Shown here: one piece after another, positions 35,705 to 43,777 of the stretch
How positions within the stretch are numbered: position 1 is the first letter of the stretch
How the letters are laid out: each line of letters opens with the position of its first letter
Source: Wenyingzhuangia sp.
GTDB taxonomy: Bacteria > Bacteroidota > Bacteroidia > Flavobacteriales > Flavobacteriaceae
Direction of reading: 5' to 3'
Assembly (NCBI GenBank): GCA_020628175.1
Contig: JAHDFK010000007.1
Coordinates: forward strand, 1 to 64,000
DNA: 64,000 bases
Program-made: the position numbers and the translations under genes
The notes under the pieces: model-generated
What the model saw: only the letters and a program-made list of their open reading frames with translations
Databases searched by the model: none
What the model was told of the DNA's origin: nothing

Positions 35705-37129
35705 ATGAAAAAATTACAATTCGTTAGTTTCGTATTCTTATGCTTTTTTACAGCAATGTCTCAAAAAATAAATAGTAAAGACATTGAAAAAATAATGAGA
35801 GACAATAAAATTCCAGCCATAGGTTACGGAATTATAGAAAATGCAGAACTAACAAAAATTGAAGTATTAGGAAGTTTGTCTAATGGTAAAAAAGCCCCTC
35901 ATAATACCATCTTTAATGTAGCATCCGTAACCAAACCAATGACTGCTTATGTAACTTTAAAATTAGTGAGTTTAGGAAAATGGGATTTAGATGCACCACT
36001 TTATAACTATTTTGTTGATCCTGATATTAAAGATCATCCTTATGCAAAATTAATTACAACAAGACATATTTTAACGCATCAAACAGGATTTCCAAATTGG
36101 AGAGATGGAAAGCTAACATTTTTATTTAAGCCAGGAGAAAAATGGTCGTATTCTGGAGAAGGGTTTGAGTATTTGCGTAAAGCATTGCAAAAAAAGTTTA
36201 ACCAAACATTAGATGAGTTGGCTGCAACCTATGTTTTTGAGCCTTTAAAAATGACAAGTACACAATATGTTTATAATAAAATTGATGTAAACCGTTTTGC
36301 AGACGGTTTTAATAAAGATGGTGAGGCTTATGACACATACCAACGTACAATAGCCAATGGAGCAGACGATTTGTTAACGACCATAGAAGATTACGGCACA
36401 TTTTTGACAAGTATTTTAAAAGAAGAAGGACTGTCTAAAAGTGTATTTCAAGATGTAATGAAAGACCAAGTTGCTTCAACAAAAGGGAAGTTTTTTACTT
36501 TAGGTTTCGAAAAATATAAATTTAAAGATGGAAATTATGCATTGGCTCACGGAGGATCGGATTACGGTGTACAGGCCTACTTTTTTATATTTCCTAAAAC
36601 AAAGCAAGGGATATTAATTTTTACAAATTCGGATGTTGGATACCATGTGTATCAAAAATTATTGACGAAATATTTAGGTGTATACGGACAAGAGTTTTTT
36701 GAAATAGAAACAGGGCAAAAAGTAGCTTTAGAAAAAGAATATACAGTTGCAGATCAAAAGTTGTATGATGAAATAATTAAACAAGATGCTGTTTTTTTTG
36801 AAGCATATAATACTTGTGATTTGAAAATTCAAGAAGAGATATATGCTGATGATGTAGAGTTTTTTCACGACAAAGCAGGTTTTATGGATTCTAAAAAAGA
36901 AATAATAGCATCTACCCAAAAATATATTTGCAACAAAGTTAGACGTGAATTGGTGAAAGAAGGTTTGGAAATTTATCCGATTAAAAATTACGGAGCTGTT
37001 GAGATAGGATATCATAAATTTTACAATAAAAGTAATCCTAATGATGTTGCCGAGCCAATGAAGTTTATGATTGTATGGAGACATCAGGGTAATAGATGGA
37101 AAATTGAAAAAGTAATTAGCTTACATTGA
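35705..37129 (+). CDS. Secreted beta-lactamase-fold serine hydrolase fused to an NTF2-like domain
   Basis: This 474-aa protein begins with a signal peptide (MKKLQFVSFVFLCFFTAMSQ). The class C beta-lactamase/esterase fold is shown by SVTK at 74-77 (nucleophile Ser74 and Lys77), Tyr149 in WSYSGEGFEY and the HGG box at 282-284. After about residue 355, a roughly 120-residue SnoaL/DUF4440-like NTF2 domain follows, ending FMIVWRHQGNRWKIEKVISLH. The hydrolase probably acts on a peptide or ester in the periplasm. The frame opens 13 codons earlier at 35666, but the signal peptide fixes the start at 35705. Confidence 0.88.
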   Translation: MKKLQFVSFVFLCFFTAMSQKINSKDIEKIMRDNKIPAIGYGIIENAELTKIEVLGSLSNGKKAPHNTIFNVASVTKPMTAYVTLKLVSLGKWDLDAPLYNYFVDPDIKDHPYAKLITTRHILTHQTGFPNWRDGKLTFLFKPGEKWSYSGEGFEYLRKALQKKFNQTLDELAATYVFEPLKMTSTQYVYNKIDVNRFADGFNKDGEAYDTYQRTIANGADDLLTTIEDYGTFLTSILKEEGLSKSVFQDVMKDQVASTKGKFFTLGFEKYKFKDGNYALAHGGSDYGVQAYFFIFPKTKQGILIFTNSDVGYHVYQKLLTKYLGVYGQEFFEIETGQKVALEKEYTVADQKLYDEIIKQDAVFFEAYNTCDLKIQEEIYADDVEFFHDKAGFMDSKKEIIASTQKYICNKVRRELVKEGLEIYPIKNYGAVEIGYHKFYNKSNPNDVAEPMKFMIVWRHQGNRWKIEKVISLH

Positions 37130-37222
37130 TCCCTTTTTTCTAAAAATAGAATAGAGGTTTTAATGTAAATATAAAGAGAGTTTTAAAGGAGCAATTAAAG
37201 CTATACTCTATGAACCATGATA

Positions 37223-37263
37223 TTTTCTCTACAAGGAGCCTTTTAGTTCCCTGTAGAGAAAAT
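37223..37263. other. Hairpin between the serine hydrolase and the SDR gene
   Basis: TTTTCTCTACA and TGTAGAGAAAA form an 11-bp stem with an 18-base loop between two convergent genes. There is no long T run on either side, so it is not a classic terminator, although it may still end transcription. Confidence 0.5.
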
Positions 37264-37268
37264 TAATT

Positions 37269-38129
37269 TTAAAGAAAACTACTTCTTATTTGCTCTATAA
37301 TTTTTGTTCCATCAGGATCCGATTTCGTTTTTAGTTCACAAAAATCTTCTCCCCATTTAGAAGTTCTTATTCGTAAAGGAGGGGTATTGCTTGTTGCAAC
37401 ATTTAAAATAATAGCGGCAACTTCTGTACCTGTTTGGTACACTTGTTCTTTACTTTCGTTAGCTCTTTTTTGGTTCCCTGCCATATACCTTTCAAATATA
37501 GGAGCGTATTCTCCAGTAGCTAATTTTCCTTCTTCTATAGTTTTTTCTATTGCAGAAGTCATAAACTCCGTAGCTATTCCACCAGGCTCAATATTAGAAA
37601 TGTGTATGTTAAAAGCATCAGTAACATAGGTAGCAAGTGCTTCCATATAACCTTCTACGGCAAATTTTGCTCCACAATATAGTTCGTTAAATGGTTGTCC
37701 AACCAAACCACCTACAGAGGTAATATTAATAATTTGCCCAGATTTTTGTTTTCTCATGTAAGGTATAACTGCTTGGGTACAAAATACAACACCATGGTAA
37801 TTTACTTCGGTTACCCATCGTATTTCTTCTTCGCTAGCTTGTTCTGTAGTTTTTGCAAAACCTGCACCCGCATTGTTTACTAAAATATCTATACGACCCT
37901 CTTGTTCTATAACAGTTTGTACAGCACTATTTATAGAACTCACATTTGTTACATCTAAAGGTAGTATGTGAATGTCTAAGTTTTTATCTTGAATAACTGT
38001 TTTTAATTTGTCTGCTTTTTTTAAGTTACGCATTGTTGCGTATACTTTAAAATTGTTTTGCGCAAAAAGAATGGCACTTTCAAAACCTACACCTGTTGAG
38101 GTTCCTGTAATTAAAACGTTTTTTTTCAT
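37269..38129 (-). CDS. Short-chain dehydrogenase/reductase
   Basis: This 286-aa NAD(P)-dependent oxidoreductase has the cofactor loop TGTSTGVGFE near the N-terminus, NNAGAGFA near residue 85, and the catalytic YCGAKFAVEGY with Tyr and Lys spaced by three. A C-terminal extension with PLRIRTSKWGEDFC is common in retinol-dehydrogenase-like SDRs. The substrate is unknown. It is encoded 49 bases downstream of a TetR-type regulator, and a palindrome lies between them, so it is probably that regulator's target. The frame extends 9 codons upstream; the ATG before KKNVLITG is preferred. Confidence 0.9.
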   Translation of the reverse strand: MKKNVLITGTSTGVGFESAILFAQNNFKVYATMRNLKKADKLKTVIQDKNLDIHILPLDVTNVSSINSAVQTVIEQEGRIDILVNNAGAGFAKTTEQASEEEIRWVTEVNYHGVVFCTQAVIPYMRKQKSGQIINITSVGGLVGQPFNELYCGAKFAVEGYMEALATYVTDAFNIHISNIEPGGIATEFMTSAIEKTIEEGKLATGEYAPIFERYMAGNQKRANESKEQVYQTGTEVAAIILNVATSNTPPLRIRTSKWGEDFCELKTKSDPDGTKIIEQIRSSFL

Positions 38130-38142
38130 GTTTTTTATATTA

Positions 38143-38159
38143 GAGTGAATATTCATTCC
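38143..38159. promoter_or_regulatory. Candidate TetR operator upstream of the SDR gene
   Basis: GAGTGAATATTCATTCC has a perfect TGAATATTCA core with nearly symmetric flanks, the typical shape of a TetR-family operator. A related box lies at 38753-38772 upstream of the regulator. Confidence 0.45.
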
Positions 38160-38178
38160 AAAATGGAATTAAATTTTT

Positions 38179-38733
38179 TTATTGTTTGATAGCATCCCAA
38201 ACCAATTGTATTTGATTTTCTAATGAGATGGTTTTGTTTGGTGGTTGTTGCATAAAATAAAATCGGACATACGATAGTACGGCGCCACCTATAAAGACTA
38301 AAAGTTCATCTGTTTGTATGTTTTTTATCTCTTGGAGCTGTTTTCCTTTTTCTAATAATTGTAGTATGGGTGCTACAGAATGTTGCCCTATATTTTTACT
38401 TTTTTCTGTAATAATAGGAGAAGCATGTAGTTGTTCTATAAATTTAAAATAGGTGCTATGGTTACAGAAAAAGCTTACAATAGCCGTAAAGTAATTTTCG
38501 AATTGCAATTGTATAGAGGTAGCTATATTAAAATCTGTAAAAAGATGCCTTTCTTCTTCTTTAATTTTAAGGTAAATTTCGTTGATTAATACCTCTTTTG
38601 TGGGATAGTAATTGTAAATAGTACCCATACCCGTACCTGCATTTTTTGCAATAGCCGACATTGGAGTATTATGAATTCCTTTTTCGGTAATTAGCTTTAT
38701 AGCCGATTGTATGATGGCTTCCTTTTTATTCAC
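38179..38733 (-). CDS. TetR-family transcriptional regulator
   Basis: This 184-aa repressor-type protein has an N-terminal helix-turn-helix containing KGIHNTPMSAIAKNAG and GTGMGTIYNYYPTKE. A helical ligand-binding domain follows, ending with the aromatic-rich VRFYFMQQPPNKTISL. It is encoded just ahead of the SDR gene. Palindromes before both genes suggest that it controls itself and the SDR. The inducer is unknown. Confidence 0.9.
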   Translation of the reverse strand: MNKKEAIIQSAIKLITEKGIHNTPMSAIAKNAGTGMGTIYNYYPTKEVLINEIYLKIKEEERHLFTDFNIATSIQLQFENYFTAIVSFFCNHSTYFKFIEQLHASPIITEKSKNIGQHSVAPILQLLEKGKQLQEIKNIQTDELLVFIGGAVLSYVRFYFMQQPPNKTISLENQIQLVWDAIKQ

Positions 38734-38752
38734 GTAGTAAAGGTAATGTATT

Positions 38753-38772
38753 TTTGGAATGATTACTCCAAA
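38753..38772. promoter_or_regulatory. Candidate TetR auto-operator
   Basis: TTTGGAATGATTACTCCAAA is an imperfect 20-base palindrome (TTTGGA...TCCAAA arms) 20 bases before the tetR start. It shares the GGAATGA half-site with the box at 38143-38159. Confidence 0.45.
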
Positions 38773-38810
38773 AGTTTAAAATTTTCTGCATTAGGGATAG
38801 CAGCGGCATC

Positions 38811-38836
38811 CTTTTGTTTTTGATAGAAAACAAAAG
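38811..38836. other. Perfect intergenic hairpin next to the dispersed motif
   Basis: CTTTTGTTTT and AAAACAAAAG form a 10-bp stem with a six-base loop. The adjacent motif (38844-38872) follows within eight bases, so the two may be parts of one element. No ORF covers it. Confidence 0.5.
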
Positions 38837-38843
38837 ATATAGT

Positions 38844-38872
38844 GAATAGCCCGACCGGTAAGGGAATGCGCT
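38844..38872. repeat. Copy B of a dispersed GC-rich motif
   Basis: GAATAGCCCGACCGG is followed by TAAGGGAATGCGCT. It is related to the copies at 53-80 and 43625-43651. AGC..GCT and CC..GG can pair. It lies between the tetR gene and the terminator of the rRNA methyltransferase gene. Confidence 0.5.
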
Positions 38873-38909
38873 AAAAAAAGGGATATAACTAAGTAGCTAT
38901 ATCCCTTTT
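38873..38909 (-). terminator. Terminator after the RsmB-like gene
   Basis: AAAAGGGATATA and TATATCCCTTTT form a 12-bp stem. On the minus strand it is followed by a T run (the A run at 38873-38879 on the plus strand). Confidence 0.85.
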
Positions 38910-38930
38910 GGTATTTTAAAATAGTATTTG

Positions 38931-40139
38931 TTAGCTAATTCGCTCTAACAATGCCATGTAAAAACCATCGTAACCAGATACTGAGGCTAATACTTTTTTG
39001 TCTTTAATTAATTTAAAATTTGGGTTTAACCCTAAGAAACGAGCCACTTGCTCTTGATTTTCTGAAGGTAGAATAGAACAGGTTGCGTAAACAACTTTAC
39101 CACCAACTTTGGCTATTTTAGAATAGCGCTCTAAAATGTCTTTTTGCGTGTCTTTAATGTTGTTGATAAATTCGGGCTGTAATTTCCATTTACTGTCTGG
39201 ATTACGTTTTAAAACCCCAATACCAGAACAAGGAGCATCAATTAAAACTCTATCTGCAGTGTTGTATAGTTTTTTGATGGTTTTGGTAGATTCTATTTTT
39301 TTGGTGGTAATGTTAAAAGCACCTGCACGTTTTGCACGTTTTTTCAATTCAACCAATTTTCCTCCATAAATATCGGTAGCAATAATAGAGCCTTTGTTTT
39401 CCATTAATGCAGCAATGTGTAAGGTTTTACCTCCTGCACCTGCACAAGTATCTACAACACGCATACCTGGTGCCACATCTAAAAATTCGGCAACTAGTTG
39501 CGAAGAGGCATCTTGCATTTCGAACAATCCACTTTTAAAAGCGGCTGTTTTAAATACATTTTTACGTTCGTTTAACTCTAAAGCGTACGGATATCCTTTA
39601 ATAGGTTTTGTTAAAATATCGTCTTTTGCCAATAGGTCTTGCAATTGTTTTTTAGAACCTCTAAGTGGGTTCGATCTTAAAATTGCAGCAGCAGGAATAT
39701 TTTGAGCCTTTAACTCGGCAGTCCATTTCTTTTCTCCTAATTCTTTTGCACACAACTCATCCATCCAGTCGGGTATAGATTCTGCAATGGCTCTGTTGCT
39801 TTGTAATTCGTCGAACTTTCCTTTAATTCTTCTTACAGGAGTTCCTTCAAAATATTTCCATTCGGGTAATGCAATTCCTCTTAAAACTGCCCAAACAGCA
39901 AATATTTTCCACAAGTTTTCTCTAGAATAATGATTCTTTGTACCAGCAATTTCGTTGTACAAACGTTTCCAACGTACAATTTCGTAAATAGTTTCGGCAA
40001 CAAATTTTCGGTCTCTAGCTCCCCAACGAGCATCTTTTTTTAACGCTTTTTGTACTACTTTATCGGCGTATTCTTTTTCGTTAAAAATATCGTTTAACGA
40101 ATCGATAACGGTATATACTAAATTTCTATGAAGTCTCAT
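38931..40139 (-). CDS. RsmB-like rRNA cytosine-C5 methyltransferase
   Basis: This 402-aa protein has an N-terminal NusB-like helical region and a C-terminal SAM-dependent methyltransferase domain of the NOL1/NOP2/Sun family. Motif I is VVDTCAGAGGKTLHIAALM. The two catalytic cysteines are in DAPCSGIGVLKRNPD and VYATCSILPSENQEQ. Such enzymes methylate a cytosine of 16S rRNA (RsmB targets C967). The 16S position is inferred from family only. It is a single-gene transcript with a promoter and a terminator. Confidence 0.9.
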   Translation of the reverse strand: MRLHRNLVYTVIDSLNDIFNEKEYADKVVQKALKKDARWGARDRKFVAETIYEIVRWKRLYNEIAGTKNHYSRENLWKIFAVWAVLRGIALPEWKYFEGTPVRRIKGKFDELQSNRAIAESIPDWMDELCAKELGEKKWTAELKAQNIPAAAILRSNPLRGSKKQLQDLLAKDDILTKPIKGYPYALELNERKNVFKTAAFKSGLFEMQDASSQLVAEFLDVAPGMRVVDTCAGAGGKTLHIAALMENKGSIIATDIYGGKLVELKKRAKRAGAFNITTKKIESTKTIKKLYNTADRVLIDAPCSGIGVLKRNPDSKWKLQPEFINNIKDTQKDILERYSKIAKVGGKVVYATCSILPSENQEQVARFLGLNPNFKLIKDKKVLASVSGYDGFYMALLERIS

Positions 40140-40161
40140 TTCTTGTGAACGAATTAGACCG

Positions 40162-40169
40162 CAAAGTTA
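40162..40169 (-). promoter_or_regulatory. Candidate promoter of the RsmB-like gene
   Basis: The minus strand reads TAACTTTG, an exact TAnnTTTG match, 22 bases before the start codon at 40139. Confidence 0.55.
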
Positions 40170-40245
40170 CGTGTTTTTTAGTTTGTGTGTATAAAGAAGT
40201 ATTATTTTATATAATGGGTTTAATTAAGGGTTGCTAATACTTTTA

Positions 40246-40253
40246 TATCTTTG
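40246..40253 (+). promoter_or_regulatory. Candidate promoter of the methyltransferase-recG operon
   Basis: TATCTTTG, an exact TAnnTTTG match, lies 25 bases before the ATG at 40279. Confidence 0.55.
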
Positions 40254-40278
40254 AAATTATTGAAGTGAAACTGTATAC

Positions 40279-40947
40279 ATGAAGCTAAAAAAACTATGGA
40301 GTTATGTGTGGCCACAAACCACAAAAATAAATTCGGATTACAATGGAGTGCTAGAACTTACCTATGTAAACGGAAAAAAAATGCTCGATAGTAAAAATGC
40401 TAATTATTCGTACGGAGCATTACAACAGGTATTAGAGTTTGGCTTACAGGCTGTAGATTTTACAAACGTAGAATCTGTTTTATTATTGGGTTTAGGCGGA
40501 GGAAGTGCTGTTGTTTTGTTAAGAGATACGTTTAATTATAAAGGAAACATTGTAGCGGTAGAGTTTGATAGTACTGTAATAACTATTGCAAAAAATGAGT
40601 TTTTAATAGACCAAGATGATCAGTTACAAATTGTAGCAGTAGATGCGTTTAATTATGTAAAAAACAATACACAAACAGCAAATTTAATTATTGTTGATTT
40701 GTTTGTAGATACCAAAGTACCATCTAAGTTTTATACCTCTTTGTTTTGTGAATGTTTGTATAAACAATTAAAAAGTAATGGTAGTATTTTATTTAATATA
40801 GGAATGCAAGAAAAAGCTGTAGATGAAACAGAAAAAGTGGTTGCTTTTTTTAAAGAGAAACAGTGTGAAGTGCAGATTTTTGAAAAAGTAAAAGGTACTA
40901 ATAGGTTATTATTGATTACAAAAAAAACGGCACTAGTTTATGTTTGA
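40279..40947 (+). CDS. Spermidine-synthase-like methyltransferase
   Basis: This 222-aa protein has a Rossmann SAM/dcSAM-binding core. VESVLLLGLGGGSAVVLLRD is the glycine-rich loop, VAVEFDSTVITIAK the acidic strand-2 end, and LIIVDLFVD the strand-4 motif. It resembles spermidine synthase but is shorter, so either a polyamine aminopropyltransferase or a SAM methyltransferase is possible. It overlaps the recG start by 8 bases, which suggests translational coupling but no functional link. Confidence 0.75.
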   Translation: MKLKKLWSYVWPQTTKINSDYNGVLELTYVNGKKMLDSKNANYSYGALQQVLEFGLQAVDFTNVESVLLLGLGGGSAVVLLRDTFNYKGNIVAVEFDSTVITIAKNEFLIDQDDQLQIVAVDAFNYVKNNTQTANLIIVDLFVDTKVPSKFYTSLFCECLYKQLKSNGSILFNIGMQEKAVDETEKVVAFFKEKQCEVQIFEKVKGTNRLLLITKKTALVYV

Positions 40948-43039
40948 TTTTGAAACAAATATTAGTTATTTATCGGGTATTGGCCCTGCCAAAGCTGCTG
41001 TTATGCAAAAGGAGTTAGGGGTGTTTACAGCCAATCAGTTCTTAAATTTTTTTCCGACACGCTATGTAGATAAATCAAAAATATTTACCATTAGAGAGTT
41101 GCAACCTAGCAATACAGAAATACAGTTACGAGGAGTTGTAACCGATATAAAAGAAGTAAAACAAAAACGAGGGAGTAGGTTGGTAGCAACTTTTAAAGAC
41201 GAGACTGGAACTATAGATTTGGTTTGGTTTCGTGTTACCAAGTGGCTAAAAGCGAGTATAAAAGTTAATGAGCCTTATGTAATTTTTGGAAAAACAAATT
41301 TTTACAATGGTCATTTTAGCATGCCGCATCCAGATATGGAGTTAGAAATTCACTACAAAAAAAACTTTGTAGCAGGCTTGCAAGCCTTGTATCCGTCTAC
41401 CGAAAAAATGAGTGCCAAAGGCTTTAATACCAAAGTCATGTTTAAGGCCATGCAGAGTTTGTTAAAAGAGGCGTATCCTTTTATACAAGAAACCCTGTCT
41501 GATGAACTGATAGAAGAATTAGGGTTGCTTTCTAAAAAAGAGGCCTTATACCATATTCATTTTCCTAAAAATCAAGAGTATTTAGCAAAAGCCCAAAAAC
41601 GATTAAAGTTTGAAGAATTTTTCTTTATTCAATTGCAATTGATTCGGAACAATTTAGTAAGAAAAGACAAAATTAAAGGTTTTGTGTTTGATGAAATTGG
41701 AACCTATTTTCATTCTTTTTACAAAGAAGGCTTACAGTTTGAGTTGACGAATGCGCAGAAGCGTGTTGTAAAAGAAATAAGAGCAGACATGGCTACAGGT
41801 GCTCATATGAACCGTTTGTTACAGGGAGATGTAGGAGCTGGTAAAACCATTGTAGCTTTGTTAACCATGCTTATAGCTTTAGATAATAACTACCAAGCAA
41901 CAATGTTGGCACCTACAGAAATTTTAGCAACGCAGCATTACCAAGCAATTTCTGAAATGGCAGAAAAGTTTGGCATTACGGTTCGTTTGTTAACAGGTTC
42001 GAGTAGAGTAAAAGAAAGACGCGAAATTCATGCGGCTTTAGAAGATGGGTCTTTACAAATATTAATAGGAACCCATGCAATTTTAGAAGATAAAGTAAAG
42101 TTTAAAAATTTAGGGTTGGCGGTTATTGATGAGCAACATAGGTTTGGTGTGGCTCAACGTTCTAAAATGTGGATGAAAAATACCTTACCACCGCATATTT
42201 TAATTATGACGGCAACGCCTATACCTAGAACGTTAGCAATGAGTGCTTATGGTGATTTAGATGTTTCTGTTATAGATGAATTACCACCAGGTAGAAAAGC
42301 CATACAAACAGTACATAGGTATGATAGTTCTAGACTACGCGTGTTTAAATTTATGCGAGATGAAATAACCAAAGGAAGACAGATTTATGTAGTGTATCCG
42401 TTAATAGAAGAATCGGAAGCGATGGATTATAAAGACTTACAAGATGGTTACGAAAGTATACAGCGTGAGTTTCCGTTACCCGATTATAAAATTAGCATTG
42501 TACATGGTAAAATGAAACCCTCAGATAAAGAATTCGAAATGCAACGTTTTGTAAAAGGAGAAACACAAATTATGGTAGCTACTACGGTTATAGAAGTGGG
42601 GGTAAATGTGCCCAATGCTTCGGTAATGATTATAGAAAGTGCCGAGCGATTTGGGTTGTCGCAATTGCATCAGCTAAGAGGTAGAGTAGGTAGAGGAGCT
42701 GATCAGAGTTTTTGTATTTTAATGTCGGGCGTAAAATTGTCTAACGATTCTAAAACCCGATTAGAAACCATGGTGCGTACTAGTGATGGTTTTGAAATTG
42801 CTGAGGTAGATTTAAAATTGCGTGGCCCAGGTAACTTAATGGGTACGCAACAAAGTGGTGTGTTGAATTTAAAAATTGCAGATATTGTGAGAGATAGCAA
42901 TGAGCTGCATAGTGCTAGAAACAAAGCAATCGCTTTACTAACCGAAGATCCAAATTTAGCATTGCCTAAAAACAGAGCTATAAAAAATACCTACCAGCAA
43001 ATACACAAGCGTACCAGTATTTGGGCAAATATTAGTTAG
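40940..43039 (+). CDS. recG: ATP-dependent DNA helicase RecG
   Basis: RecG remodels stalled replication forks and branch-migrates Holliday junctions. The 699-aa protein starts with a wedge/OB domain (about 60-160). The helicase core has Walker A in QGDVGAGKTIVAL, the DEQHRFG box, the MTATPIPRTLAMS motif III, QLRGRVGRG (motif VI), and the C-terminal GFEIAEVDLKLRGPG region. The length is normal. The final 19 or so bases of the gene are repeated further downstream within a near-tandem 212-bp duplication. Confidence 0.97.
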   Translation: MFDFETNISYLSGIGPAKAAVMQKELGVFTANQFLNFFPTRYVDKSKIFTIRELQPSNTEIQLRGVVTDIKEVKQKRGSRLVATFKDETGTIDLVWFRVTKWLKASIKVNEPYVIFGKTNFYNGHFSMPHPDMELEIHYKKNFVAGLQALYPSTEKMSAKGFNTKVMFKAMQSLLKEAYPFIQETLSDELIEELGLLSKKEALYHIHFPKNQEYLAKAQKRLKFEEFFFIQLQLIRNNLVRKDKIKGFVFDEIGTYFHSFYKEGLQFELTNAQKRVVKEIRADMATGAHMNRLLQGDVGAGKTIVALLTMLIALDNNYQATMLAPTEILATQHYQAISEMAEKFGITVRLLTGSSRVKERREIHAALEDGSLQILIGTHAILEDKVKFKNLGLAVIDEQHRFGVAQRSKMWMKNTLPPHILIMTATPIPRTLAMSAYGDLDVSVIDELPPGRKAIQTVHRYDSSRLRVFKFMRDEITKGRQIYVVYPLIEESEAMDYKDLQDGYESIQREFPLPDYKISIVHGKMKPSDKEFEMQRFVKGETQIMVATTVIEVGVNVPNASVMIIESAERFGLSQLHQLRGRVGRGADQSFCILMSGVKLSNDSKTRLETMVRTSDGFEIAEVDLKLRGPGNLMGTQQSGVLNLKIADIVRDSNELHSARNKAIALLTEDPNLALPKNRAIKNTYQQIHKRTSIWANIS

Positions 43040-43232
43040 GTTTAATAGGTTCTCGACTTCGCTCGAACACCTTTTTATTTAAAAAGAATATGGTAGGTCA
43101 TCGAGCGTAGTCGAGATGTGATGTTTGTTTAAGCATAGTTGATATTTAATTTAAGTGTGGGTCTGATACATACTATTTCATAATGCTATTGTGCGATCTC
43201 CAATCGATTTTGAGATGATGGGAAGTTGTGTA
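43021..43232. repeat. Copy 1 of a near-tandem 212-bp repeat
   Basis: This repeat has an ungapped second copy exactly 244 bases downstream (43265-43476), about nine in ten bases identical by eye. Copy 1 includes the last 19 bases of recG. It holds the REP-like arms TCTCGACTTCGCTCGA (43051-43066) and TCGAGCGTAGTCGAGA (43101-43116), which pair at 15 of 16 positions. The enclosed CTTTTTATTTAAAAAG forms an inner hairpin. Confidence 0.9.
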
Positions 43233-43264
43233 TTGCCTTTATTCTCAATGAGATTTAGTGTTAC

Positions 43265-43476
43265 TTGAGCGAATATTAGTTAGATTTGATAAGTTCTCGA
43301 CTCCGCTCGAACACCTTTTTATTTAAAAAGAATATGGTAGGTCATCGAGTGGAGTCGAGATGTGATGTTTGTTTAAGCATAGTTGATGTTTAATTTAAGT
43401 GTGGGTCTGATACATACTATTTCATAATGCTGGTGTTCGACCTCCAATCGAGTTGGAGATGATGGAAAGTAGTGTT
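43265..43476. repeat. Copy 2 of a near-tandem 212-bp repeat
   Basis: The arms TCTCGACTCCGCTCGA (43295-43310) and TCGAGTGGAGTCGAGA (43345-43360) again pair at 15 of 16 positions (one G-T). A second small hairpin, CTCCAA-TCGAG-TTGGAG, near 43442-43458 is perfect here but imperfect in copy 1. The palindromes resemble REP-type intergenic repeats common in flavobacterial genomes. Copy 2 begins with a relic of the recG 3' end. Confidence 0.9.
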
Positions 43477-43649
43477 TTATAGTTATGCCTAGCTAAACTC
43501 GCCATCACTTCCCGTTGCTGTTTTCTGTAAATTTTAGAATAGAAGTTTGCCAATGGCTTTTTATGTGTTAGCGATTGACGGGTGTGTTTGAGTTCTTTTT
43601 GAGGCACGAAAAAAAACGAGTACGGAAAGCGCGACCCAAAGGGAAACAC
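43422..43649 (-). other. Doubtful 75-codon ORF over repeat sequence
   Basis: The longest frame here, on the minus strand, starts MFPFGSRFPYSFFFVPQKEL and overlaps both the second 212-bp repeat and the dispersed motif. It has no promoter that I can identify and no recognised domain. It may be a pseudo-coding artefact of a repeated element or a decayed small gene. I would not count it as a protein gene without homologues. Confidence 0.25.
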
Positions 43650-43651
43650 CC
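43625..43651. repeat. Copy C of a dispersed GC-rich motif
   Basis: GAAAGCGCGACCC is followed by AAAGGGAAACACCC. It is related to the copies at 53-80 and 38844-38872 in the same orientation. Together with the repeats at 43021-43476, this leaves 43040-43743 without a convincing gene. Confidence 0.5.
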
Positions 43652-43743
43652 AAGAATCTGTTGGATTTAAATAACGGAGCGAGACTTGTTTATAAAAGAT
43701 TAAATTTCGTATTATCGAATTCGTAATTGTCGGATGAGAGTTG

Positions 43744-43751
43744 TAAATTTG
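43744..43751 (+). promoter_or_regulatory. Candidate pheT promoter -7 element
   Basis: TAAATTTG, an exact TAnnTTTG match, lies inside the longer frame that opens at 43727 and 26 bases before the ATG at 43778, supporting that ATG as the start. Confidence 0.55.
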
Positions 43752-43777
43752 CGCACTTAAATAAGAATTTTAAACAG

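Noticed and set aside
43021..43476. CRISPR-like array
   Set aside because: There are only two units of 212 bases separated by 32 bases, no short regular spacers and no cas gene.
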